The notes beneath the pieces were generated by a model. That model was not told where the DNA came from. It did no database searches and saw only the letters and a list, made by a program, of their open reading frames with translations. From Physcousia sp015060555 (GTDB taxonomy: Bacteria; Bacteroidota; Bacteroidia; Bacteroidales; Bacteroidaceae): a stretch of DNA of 64,000 bases. Each line of letters begins with the position of its first letter. Positions within the stretch are counted from its first letter, which is position 1. Positions 17,151-25,195 of this stretch are shown in pieces. The stretch spans positions 1-64,000 of the forward strand of contig SUYG01000013.1 of NCBI GenBank assembly GCA_015060555.1, read 5' to 3'. The translations under genes were made by a program, and so were the position numbers.

Positions 17151-18145
17151 AGCTTCATAACCCAGCTGGATGCGAACTCCTTACCTTCGTGGTGCAGCAA
17201 TGCGTTGCGGTTATAGGCCTCTGTCTCGTCGGCATATCCACCAAGGACTACACGCAGCATCTTTCCATTGTCAAAAATTTCTGCGTTCTCATAGCCGCGG
17301 AGCTGCAGATCGGCCACATAGCGTTCGGCGTTCTTGATGCTGACATTACTTGCAACAACGATGGCATACTTAGCCTGGGCAGATGCCGGTTTGGCGGCTA
17401 CAGTCTCAGCCTTCACAGCCTGCTCCACTATGGGTGCCTGTATAGCAGTCTTTGTGGTTCCCGTTGGTGTGATGACAGTCATCTTCGCGGGGGCTTCCTT
17501 TACGTTCTCCACAGGTGGGATCATGGAAGCCTGCTGTGTAAGCCGCTTGTGATGAGTACGGATGGGCGGTGCAAAAAGGACGCATAGCAGGACAACTGCA
17601 GCAACAGTAGAAACATAGCGCAAAGAACGACGGCTGATGCGAATGACAATGTGCTTGTCGGTATCGGTAAAGCCTTCAGATGCTGTCTTGTGCTTGTCAG
17701 CGAGTTTGTCGCGGCGCTGTAATGTTGTAAGCTTAGACATTGAGAAGGCATCCAAACCGTAATAATCCGGTGTGGTGATGCCGGCTTGACATGCCGAAAA
17801 AGTCATTTTCCCGTCTTCATCCTGTGTGAAGATGCCGATGGTACCAAAGTCCGTCTGACCGTCAGCCAGCAACTGCTGGCGTAGTTGCAAAACCATCGCC
17901 TGAATCAAGCGCTTGGCGTCGGGGATAGGACATTGATGTACGGCTCTCACGACATCCACCAAAAGGCCATCGTCCTCAGTCAATGCAGGATTGAATCTCA
18001 CAACGCGTCTGGGAGGGAAGAAAAGTTCTTCACTTTCTGCTCGCTGGGCGTTGCTGGAATGTGTTACGAAAGCACCAAATTGTGGCACTATCACGCAATT
18101 ATGCGTGAGCAACAAATACTCAATATGTTGAGATAGGCTGTTCAT
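17147..18145 (-). CDS. HU-CCDC81-like domains, transmembrane segment and SPOR domain protein
   Basis: A 332-aa membrane protein. The N-terminus (LSQHIEYLLLTHNCVIVPQF, then ERDDG-like LTEDDGLLVDVVRAV) matches the paired prokaryotic HU-CCDC81 domains of Bacteroidota (about 1-130). One transmembrane helix lies at about 177-194 (VSTVAAVVLLCVLF); after a periplasmic linker, residues 255-332 form a SPOR domain (KYAIVVASNVSIKNAERYVA ... LRVVLGGYADETEAY), which binds denuded peptidoglycan at division sites. I infer a link between the nucleoid or cytoplasm and the septum; not proven. First gene of a two-gene unit with the FHA protein. Confidence 0.88.
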   Translation of the reverse strand: MNSLSQHIEYLLLTHNCVIVPQFGAFVTHSSNAQRAESEELFFPPRRVVRFNPALTEDDGLLVDVVRAVHQCPIPDAKRLIQAMVLQLRQQLLADGQTDFGTIGIFTQDEDGKMTFSACQAGITTPDYYGLDAFSMSKLTTLQRRDKLADKHKTASEGFTDTDKHIVIRISRRSLRYVSTVAAVVLLCVLFAPPIRTHHKRLTQQASMIPPVENVKEAPAKMTVITPTGTTKTAIQAPIVEQAVKAETVAAKPASAQAKYAIVVASNVSIKNAERYVADLQLRGYENAEIFDNGKMLRVVLGGYADETEAYNRNALLHHEGKEFASSWVMKL

Positions 18146-18150
18146 CGCTG

Positions 18151-18158
18151 CAAAGGTA
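18151..18158 (-). promoter_or_regulatory. -7 box upstream of the HU-CCDC81/SPOR gene
   Basis: The minus strand reads TACCTTTG (TAnnTTTG) six bases upstream of the start codon, which would give a near-leaderless transcript. No -33 box at normal spacing. Confidence 0.4.
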
Positions 18159-18217
18159 TGACATTCTTTTCAAATATCCATATTATTTTAAAAAAAATAT
18201 CATTATTTTCTTGAACT

Positions 18218-18249
18218 TTTGTCTTTTTTACATTTCTTGTATATCTTTG
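18218..18249 (+). promoter_or_regulatory. Bacteroidota promoter for the AddAB-like operon
   Basis: TTTG at 18218-18221 and TATCTTTG at 18242-18249 are separated by 20 bp, a near-perfect match to the Bacteroidota consensus. The helicase-nuclease gene starts 95 bp further on. Confidence 0.75.
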
Positions 18250-18344
18250 CAGCCAATTGACCACTTTGTAGTTTCCTCACGCTTGAGTTGCATTGCGCTC
18301 TTGAAAAGATAACGTTGTAATCCCAATAAAATAATACCAATCAT

Positions 18345-21300
18345 ATGGCTTCACTCACCGTTTACAAAGCATCAGCAGGTTCCGGAAAAACCTTCACGCT
18401 GGCCGTACAATATATCAAGCTTCTCGTCTTGGCAGACGAGAATGGAGAGTATGCCCGCATCCTTGCTGTCACGTTCACGAATAAGGCCACAGCCGAGATG
18501 AAGGACCGCATTCTCAGCCAACTCTATGGAATCGGCCATTCGCTGCCTTCCAGTCAAGTGTATTTCAAGGCTTTGAAGGATGCCTTAACAGAGAGCATTG
18601 TGGGTGAAATCTATTCAGATGATGAGATCCGCCGACGTTGCCGTTTTGCCCTGCACCAGATCCTGCATGACTACAACCGCTTCCGTGTTCAAACCATCGA
18701 CGCCTTCTTCCAGACCATCCTCCGAGGTCTTGCTCATGAGCTGGGTTTGACAGCCAACCTTCAGGTTGAGATTTCCGACACCGAGGTGCTGTCGAAGGCC
18801 GTAGATCGGATCGTGGAACGTCTGCAGGATGAACCGCAGGTCTTTGAGTGGCTCTACAGCCTTGTGCGTGACCGTATAGCTGGCGACCAGCGCTGGGATG
18901 TCACGCGTGAGGTGAAGAACTTCGGGCGTGCCATCTTCAACGAAGATTATCTCATGCGCGGCGATCAACTGCGTGAGCGCCTTAACGACACGGCCTTTAT
19001 GCGTGATTTCATACGGAAGTTAGAGACCATAGAGAGCGATGCCGTTGAGGAAGTCAAGGGTTTTGGCATCGGTCTTGAACAACATGTTTACAATGCAGGT
19101 TACTCCTTTTCAGACTTCTCTAATGGCCAGACGTTACGCACATTCGTGGAGCACCTGAAGGCCGGAGAAACGACTGTAGAAATCGGAACGCGTATTCACG
19201 GATGGGCGAACGACCCGCTGGCACTCCTAAAGAAAGCCGACCGTGTTGGCGCCATGCTTGAACTAGCAGATGAGGTAAGCGGAAACCTCTCAATGATTAT
19301 CAACCGTTTACAGGTTATTCAATATGCGATTAATAGCGCTCGTTTAGCGTTGGCACACTTGAAATCATTATGCCTTTTGGATGCCATCAATCGCGAGGTG
19401 ACAGCCATCAATGCTGAAACCTCACGTTTCAATCTGGCCAAGACCCCCATTCTCCTCAGCCAAATGGTTGGAGAGAGTGATGCACCCTTCGTGTTCGAGA
19501 AAATCGGTGCAATGCTGCACCACGTCATGATTGATGAATTTCAAGATACTTCGCGTCTGCAATGGAAGAACTTCCGCGCCCTGCTCATTGAGAGCCTGGC
19601 CAAAGGTGGCCGCAACCTCATCGTGGGAGATGTCAAACAAAGCATCTACCGATGGCGTGGCGGTGACTGGCGCATACTGGGCGACATCGAGCGCACGCTG
19701 ACACCACCGCCTGTTGTCCACAACCTTGACACGAATCGCCGCAGCGCCTCCACGATTATTCATTTCAACAACGAGTTCTTCCAGGATGCCGCCAAGCGGT
19801 TGGATGAGGTCTCAATAGAAGAGTCGCGCCTGTTGCCTTATGCTTTCTCCTTTGCCCACGCCTATGGGGATGTCGTACAGCAGACACCTGGTGCTGACCC
19901 CGGCTTCGTTTCGCTCTCACTACTCAACAGCAGCGACTATGCCAAGCGCGAGGAATGGGAGCCTGAGATTCTTAACGACCTCAAGCAGCAGATTCGCGAC
20001 CTCCATCAGCAAGGTCTTCCTTATTCCTGCATGACCATACTCGTGCGCAACAACAGTGACATGCAGCCTGTCATCGCCTCCTTTGCCGAAGACACGGATA
20101 TGCCGCCCATTGTCAGCGATGAAGCTTTCCTGCTGGCTGCCTCTCCGGCCATCAACCTGCTCATAGCTGCGCTGCGTGTGTTGGACGATGCCACGGACAC
20201 TATCTCTGCCTATTATCTTCGCACTCATATCAAGGACTATCCCGCCGAGGGACTCGACCCGCAGTTATCACGTCTTCCACTCTACGAACTGCTTGAGACG
20301 CTTTACCGCGAACTGCACCTCGACAGAATCGCACACCAGGATGCCTATCTCTTCGGCTTCTTTGATGCCGTCCTCGACTTCCTTCACAACGAATCTGCGG
20401 ACATCCATTCCTTCCTCGCCTTTTGGGAAGAACGTCTCTCCCGCCAGGCCATTCCAGCCGGGCAGGTCAATGGTATCCGCATTATCACCATTCACAAAGC
20501 CAAGGGGCTGGAGTTTCACACTGTCTTTATGCCATTCTGCACTTGGGCATTGGAGCGTGACCGTGCCACCGACCTGCTATGGTGCTCCCCATCGGTTCCG
20601 CCCTATGACAGCCTGAATCTCCTGCCCATTACGCCCAACGCCAAGACCGCCCCGAATTCCGTTTTCGCCCGTGAATATGCCGAGTCTCATCTCCTCTCGC
20701 GTCTCGACGAGCTCAACGCTCTCTATGTAGCCTTCACACGTCCCGTCAAGAACTTCTATGCATGGGCTGTAGGCAATGCAGAAGACCTCAACAAGAGTCG
20801 TCGCACCGTGGGGGACCTTATCGCTGCCGTGCTTGCAGGCAGTTGTGTAATGGGCGAGCCTATAGTCTCCACGGGAAATGCCTCGCGTGAAGCCAGTTCT
20901 GCCGAGCAGATGAAAAACCGAATGACGCCAGAGCCAACCCCCTTGGACATCCAGATGCATAGCTATCCGCTGTCGGCCAGCTTCCGGCAAAGCAACCGAT
21001 CGCAGCAGTTCATTGCCTCGCTCACCGCTGACGATGCCGAGGAGGTTGAAGCTTCAGAACACTATCGCCAGCAGCAGTACATCGAGACGGGACGCCTCCT
21101 GCACAGCGTGCTTCAGCAGATTCATAAGCTGGAGGATATGCCGCGCGTGTTGGACAATCTGGAACATGAAGGTGTCATCTCGCGCAATGCAGCCGACGGC
21201 ACCTATGTCAGCGTGCGCCGTAGCGATATAGAGGCTTGGTTCTCTAAGGGATTCGATGACCCCAAGATAGCCTCTTGGTTTTCTGACGACTGGACGATTT

Positions 21301-21551
21301 TCAATGAATGCTCTATCATCAGCGCCAATCCCGAGACGAAAGAGATGGAGACACATCGTCCCGACCGCGTGATGGTCTCTGCAGACGGCTCACAGGTCGT
21401 TGTCGTCGATTTCAAGTTCGGGCGCCACCATCCCGACTACGAGCAACAAGTCCGCAACTACATGCAATTGCTCTCTCAAATGTATCCTTCTGCCCACATC
21501 GAAGGCTACCTCTGGTTCGTTTATTCTTCCCGAGTACAAGTAATCGTTTAA
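18345..21551 (+). CDS. UvrD/RecB-type helicase-nuclease, AddA-like subunit
   Basis: A 1068-aa subunit of an AddAB/RecBCD-type double-strand-break resection enzyme. Walker A ASAGSGKT at residues 9-16, early motif ILAVTFTNKATAEMKDRI, Walker B/motif II MIDEFQDTS, motif III VGDVKQSIYRWRGGDW, motif V GIRIITIHKAKGLEFHTVFM, and a C-terminal RecB-type nuclease with RPDRVMV and VVVVDFKFGRHHPDYEQQV. It would unwind and degrade DNA ends to load RecA. The start fits the conserved MASLTVYKASAGSGKT. The AddB-like gene follows after 19 bp. Single-strand preference and chi recognition cannot be inferred. Confidence 0.93.
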   Translation: MASLTVYKASAGSGKTFTLAVQYIKLLVLADENGEYARILAVTFTNKATAEMKDRILSQLYGIGHSLPSSQVYFKALKDALTESIVGEIYSDDEIRRRCRFALHQILHDYNRFRVQTIDAFFQTILRGLAHELGLTANLQVEISDTEVLSKAVDRIVERLQDEPQVFEWLYSLVRDRIAGDQRWDVTREVKNFGRAIFNEDYLMRGDQLRERLNDTAFMRDFIRKLETIESDAVEEVKGFGIGLEQHVYNAGYSFSDFSNGQTLRTFVEHLKAGETTVEIGTRIHGWANDPLALLKKADRVGAMLELADEVSGNLSMIINRLQVIQYAINSARLALAHLKSLCLLDAINREVTAINAETSRFNLAKTPILLSQMVGESDAPFVFEKIGAMLHHVMIDEFQDTSRLQWKNFRALLIESLAKGGRNLIVGDVKQSIYRWRGGDWRILGDIERTLTPPPVVHNLDTNRRSASTIIHFNNEFFQDAAKRLDEVSIEESRLLPYAFSFAHAYGDVVQQTPGADPGFVSLSLLNSSDYAKREEWEPEILNDLKQQIRDLHQQGLPYSCMTILVRNNSDMQPVIASFAEDTDMPPIVSDEAFLLAASPAINLLIAALRVLDDATDTISAYYLRTHIKDYPAEGLDPQLSRLPLYELLETLYRELHLDRIAHQDAYLFGFFDAVLDFLHNESADIHSFLAFWEERLSRQAIPAGQVNGIRIITIHKAKGLEFHTVFMPFCTWALERDRATDLLWCSPSVPPYDSLNLLPITPNAKTAPNSVFAREYAESHLLSRLDELNALYVAFTRPVKNFYAWAVGNAEDLNKSRRTVGDLIAAVLAGSCVMGEPIVSTGNASREASSAEQMKNRMTPEPTPLDIQMHSYPLSASFRQSNRSQQFIASLTADDAEEVEASEHYRQQQYIETGRLLHSVLQQIHKLEDMPRVLDNLEHEGVISRNAADGTYVSVRRSDIEAWFSKGFDDPKIASWFSDDWTIFNECSIISANPETKEMETHRPDRVMVSADGSQVVVVDFKFGRHHPDYEQQVRNYMQLLSQMYPSAHIEGYLWFVYSSRVQVIV

Positions 21552-21570
21552 CCACACCTTATTATATATA

Positions 21571-24372
21571 ATGACATCCTTTCTACAATCTGTTGCCAAG
21601 TCTATGCTGGAACGCTTCGGCACCAACCTCAGCCAACTCGTAGTTGTCTTCCCCGGCAAACGCGCCAGACTCTTCTTGGATCAGGCCCTCGTCGAAGCTT
21701 CCGACGTTCCCGTGTGGACACCGACCTACCGCACCATCAGCGAACTCTTTGCCGAGGCATCTCCCTATACGCTGTGCGACACCATTGATAGCGTCTGCCG
21801 CCTCTATCGTATCTATGCCGGCCATGTCCCAGAACCCCAGACGCTGGATCAGTTCTACAACTGGGGCGAAATACTGCTGTCCGACTTCGACGACATCGAC
21901 AAGCAGCTCGTGGATGCGCAGAGTCTATTCACTAATATCCGCGACTTGCACGCCCTCGATGACAACTCATATATCACACCCGAGCAGGAGCAAGCTCTGC
22001 AGTCCTTCTTCAGCAACTTCTCCCTTGAGCAGAACTCGCAGCTCAAGGAACGCTTTCTGCAACTGTGGGAACACCTGCCGGCTATCTATGCAGACTTAAA
22101 CGCCTCTATGCGCACCGATGGTCTGCTATACGAGGGTGCCCTTGAACGTGATGTCATACTGAAGCTTAAAAATAAGAGTTCTATAAATTCTCTTTGCGAC
22201 GAAGACAAGACCTATGTCTTCGTGGGGTTCAATGTCCTCAACGCCGTCGAGCAAGCACTTTTCGACGAGCTACAACATCGCAATCAGGCGCTCTTCTATT
22301 GGGATTACGACACCTTCTATGTCAATTCCACCGGCACCTCGCACGAAGCAGGCTTTTTTCTGCGCCGCAATTTGGAACGCTACGGCAACGCACTCCCGTC
22401 CGAATACTTCGACAACTTCCGCAAGCCCAAGCAGTTCACCTTCATTACCACTTCCAGCGAGAATGCTCAGGCACGCTACCTTCCGCAATGGCTCTCCGAG
22501 CACCTCACACCGCAGGGAAATCACACGGCCGTTGTTCTATGCAACGAACAACTCCTGCAGCCTGTCCTCCATGCCATCCCGTCAGACGACACCCCCCTCA
22601 ACGTCACCATGGGGTTTCCGCTTGCCGACACGCCTGTCTATAGTTTCCTCCTGGCGCTCACCGAGATGCAGGCCGAAGGCTACGACGCCTCCGTACAGCG
22701 TTTTCGCCAGTCTGCCCTGCGCCGTGTGAAAGCCCATCCATACGCGCAACTTCTCGAGGAAAGTCGTTGGCTGCAAGTGGCGGGGCAGGGGAGTGCCTTA
22801 CTCACATATCTTCTGGGCATCATCACTGACCTTGCACCCCATCTCAAGGATGACCTCATCGCCTCGGAATCCATCTTCCGCGTTTACACTTGTGTAAACC
22901 GTCTCATTGACTTGATGTCAGGCAGTCAGCCGCTGCTCGATGTCAATGCGCAGACGTTGACGCGCCTCCTGCGCTCAGTCCTTCGCTCCGAGACAATTCC
23001 CTTCCATGGCGAACCCGCCATCGGACTTCAGGTGATGGGAGTCCTCGAAACACGTGCCTTGGACTTTCGCAACATCTTGATGCTCAGCGTCGGCGAAGGC
23101 TACCTTCCCAAGAAGGTGACAGACAGCAGTTTCGTTCCTTACTATCTCCGTGAAGCCTTCGGTCTCACCACGCTCCACCACAAGATAGCCGTATATGCTT
23201 ACTATTTCTATCGTCTCATCCAGCGTGCCGAGCACGTAACATTTGTCTATAACGAGAGTAACGCCGGCACACGGCAAAACGAGATCTCGCGTTTCCTGCG
23301 ACAGCTTCTGGCAGAGACAGACTTTCCCATAGAACACCGTGTCCTGCAGGCAGCCAGCTATGCCCCAGGACAGGAGGACATTGTCATCCCCAAAACACCC
23401 GAATTGATGCTTCGCCTGCGTGGATTCTATGACAACCATGGGCGTCAGGGCAAAGACCGCCGCAATCTCTCGCCATCAGCACTGAACACCTACACTTCCT
23501 GTCCGCTCAAGTTCTACTATCGCTATGTCGAGGGGATGCGCGTAGATCCCGACCCAGCAGATGGCTTGGACGCCATCCTCTTTGGAGAAGTCTTCCACAA
23601 GGCTGCCGAGCTACTCTACCGCCATCTTACCTCTGCTGGTGATGTCGTGCGTGCTCAAGACCTTGACCCCTTTCTTGAAATGGAGGGACAACGTCTGGAT
23701 CCCTTCGTGCGTCAGGCCTTCCTCGAGGAGTTCTTCCATGATCAGCCCGAAGAGTACCGAGGAATTCTCTTCATTGCGCGTCGTGTCATCAATACCTACC
23801 TACTCCAGCTCCTGCGCCACGACCGCCGTCTCGCACCCTTCCGCATCTTGAACCTCGAAGAGCGCAGGTCCAAGACCATCATCATTCATGATATGGAGAT
23901 AGACCTGGGCGGCATCATCGACCGCCTTGATCTCGTCTCCGATGAGCAAGTGCCTGGCGGACAGGCTGTGCGCGTGGTTGATTATAAGACTGGCGGACGT
24001 CCAGAAGCCGTCAGTTCCCTCGATTTGCTCTTTGCCGACAGCGACCAGAAGGCTCACTACTACTTCCAGACTCTCCTCTACGCCTCCATCGTTGCAGAAC
24101 AGCAGTCTTTGCCCGTCACCCCCTGCCTCTTCTATGTGCACCGCTCAGGTGCCGAGGACTACAGTCCAAAGCTCCGCCTCGGAGGGCAGTACATCCAGGA
24201 CGTCTCGCAACCTCTCACACGCGATGACAGCGCCCTCACCCTCAAAGCCGCCTATTGGGAACGTTTGGAACAGCTTATCTTCGACATCTTCAATCAGGAC
24301 ATCCCCTTCACCCAAACCACACACCTCGCCACCTGCGAGAACTGCGACTTCCGTAACCTCTGCGGACGGTAA
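21571..24372 (+). CDS. PD-(D/E)XK nuclease, AddB-like subunit
   Basis: A 933-aa partner of the preceding helicase-nuclease. It has a UvrD-like fold without a canonical Walker A loop (LVVVFPGKRARLFLDQAL near the N-terminus), a region resembling motif VI-type elements, and a C-terminal nuclease: LNTYTSCPLKFYYRYVEG, LGGIIDRLDLV and VRVVDYKTGG give the D...DxK catalytic set. One Cys in TSCPLKF plus three in CENCDFRNLC near the end match the four Cys that hold the [4Fe-4S] cluster in AddB proteins. It is the last gene of the unit; the transcript probably ends at the hairpin at 24625. Confidence 0.9.
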   Translation: MTSFLQSVAKSMLERFGTNLSQLVVVFPGKRARLFLDQALVEASDVPVWTPTYRTISELFAEASPYTLCDTIDSVCRLYRIYAGHVPEPQTLDQFYNWGEILLSDFDDIDKQLVDAQSLFTNIRDLHALDDNSYITPEQEQALQSFFSNFSLEQNSQLKERFLQLWEHLPAIYADLNASMRTDGLLYEGALERDVILKLKNKSSINSLCDEDKTYVFVGFNVLNAVEQALFDELQHRNQALFYWDYDTFYVNSTGTSHEAGFFLRRNLERYGNALPSEYFDNFRKPKQFTFITTSSENAQARYLPQWLSEHLTPQGNHTAVVLCNEQLLQPVLHAIPSDDTPLNVTMGFPLADTPVYSFLLALTEMQAEGYDASVQRFRQSALRRVKAHPYAQLLEESRWLQVAGQGSALLTYLLGIITDLAPHLKDDLIASESIFRVYTCVNRLIDLMSGSQPLLDVNAQTLTRLLRSVLRSETIPFHGEPAIGLQVMGVLETRALDFRNILMLSVGEGYLPKKVTDSSFVPYYLREAFGLTTLHHKIAVYAYYFYRLIQRAEHVTFVYNESNAGTRQNEISRFLRQLLAETDFPIEHRVLQAASYAPGQEDIVIPKTPELMLRLRGFYDNHGRQGKDRRNLSPSALNTYTSCPLKFYYRYVEGMRVDPDPADGLDAILFGEVFHKAAELLYRHLTSAGDVVRAQDLDPFLEMEGQRLDPFVRQAFLEEFFHDQPEEYRGILFIARRVINTYLLQLLRHDRRLAPFRILNLEERRSKTIIIHDMEIDLGGIIDRLDLVSDEQVPGGQAVRVVDYKTGGRPEAVSSLDLLFADSDQKAHYYFQTLLYASIVAEQQSLPVTPCLFYVHRSGAEDYSPKLRLGGQYIQDVSQPLTRDDSALTLKAAYWERLEQLIFDIFNQDIPFTQTTHLATCENCDFRNLCGR

Positions 24373-24444
24373 GCCATTCTAAAACACTCCATGGAGTAAA
24401 CGACTACGCCCTATTGGGTATTCGCGTTTTCTCCATACCTTTTC

Positions 24445-24624
24445 GGCCGAAACCCTATACCCTTTTGGCCGATACCCTATACCGTGTTGGGCGGATCACC
24501 TTGGTGATCCACTCAGAAGAGCAAGGTCTTCAAACTGAAGGAGCAAGGTCTTCTGGTCGAAAGAGTAAGCTCTTCTGGTCGAAAGAGTAAGCTCTTCAGG
24601 CAGAAGGACAAGACCTTAAAGAAA
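24445..24624. repeat. 22-nt-periodic tandem arrays, locus 1
   Basis: Two 22-nt units occupy 24445-24466 and 24467-24488 (GGCCGA-ACCCTATACC type). A perfect 8-bp inverted repeat around TT lies at 24493-24510. Then five units beginning GAA occupy 24516-24536 (21 nt), 24537-24558, 24559-24580, 24581-24602 and 24603-24624 (22 nt each). Units vary but keep GAG/GGA-(C/T)AAG-(G/C)TC-TTC. The stretch 24493-24550 is shared with the array at 44930-44980. No open reading frame spans it. It fills the gap between convergent genes (24373-24708). Confidence 0.8.
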
Positions 24625-24654
24625 GAACCCCGCCGTCACACGACAGCGGGGTTC
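24625..24654. terminator. Strong GC-rich terminator hairpin
   Basis: A 9-bp perfect stem (24625-24633 with 24646-24654), extended by a further three pairs inside after a mismatch. On the minus strand it is followed by TTTC-rich sequence, so it should end the small lipoprotein transcript, and may also end the addAB transcript from the other side. Confidence 0.75.
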
Positions 24655-24708
24655 TGGTGTAAGATGTTGAAAGAGACATTTTACATGAGGTTCTTTATAG
24701 TCATTTTC

Positions 24709-25128
24709 TTAATTATTAATTATCAAATCAAAAGTCATTGTTTCCTCAAAAGTTGATTTTTCGTGAGTTGATTTCCAATTCTCCTCACTCCATTCTGCTG
24801 GAGAAAGAATTCTATTACCACATGATATGCTTTTGATGAAATCCCATAAAGGTTTGTGTGGTGAAATAGTAGCATTCATTTCCGCAAATTCTACTTTGAG
24901 ATGTCCGTGACTATGAAGAGTGAAGACTGTGTCGTATATTCCGATGCGACGATTATCATTATCTTCATAAATGTCATATAAATCCGAGGGAATTAAATCG
25001 TTAAATGTAATGGTTACAGTACTATCTGAAGTATTATTTATAGTATAAATAGCAGCTGCCCCTGGATCACACGCGGTTAACAATAGAACAGCAGTTAGGC
25101 AAATGAGGGTAAGAATATAATTCTTCAT
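24709..25128 (-). CDS. Small lipoprotein of unknown function
   Basis: A 139-aa predicted lipoprotein: signal peptide YILTLICLTAVLLLTAC with lipobox Cys at about residue 20, followed by a strand-rich domain (AAIYTINNTSDSTVTITFND). I do not recognise the family. The upstream-extended frame to 25164 runs through the terminator hairpin and is unlikely; ATG 25128 puts the signal peptide at the start. It is markedly more AT-rich than its neighbours, which may mean recent acquisition or weak selection. It begins 10 bp after an intrinsic terminator that closes the araA transcript, leaving no room for a normal promoter, so it may be expressed by read-through. Confidence 0.75.
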   Translation of the reverse strand: MKNYILTLICLTAVLLLTACDPGAAAIYTINNTSDSTVTITFNDLIPSDLYDIYEDNDNRRIGIYDTVFTLHSHGHLKVEFAEMNATISPHKPLWDFIKSISCGNRILSPAEWSEENWKSTHEKSTFEETMTFDLIINN

Positions 25129-25137
25129 TATTTGAAA

Positions 25138-25186
25138 AAGGGAACAGAGTATCAGAGGTTTCAATCCCTTGTTACTCTGTTCCCTT
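25138..25186 (-). terminator. Intrinsic terminator after araA
   Basis: A 14-bp perfect stem (25138-25151 with 25173-25186) with a 21-nt loop, followed on the minus strand by a run of T. It lies 10 bp after the araA stop codon. Confidence 0.85.
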
Positions 25187-25195
25187 AAAAAGAAA

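Noticed and set aside
24516..24624. Possible CRISPR array (regular repeats in a gap)
   Set aside because: Units are 22 nt and contiguous, with no unique spacers and no cas genes nearby; the same holds for 44945-45060.
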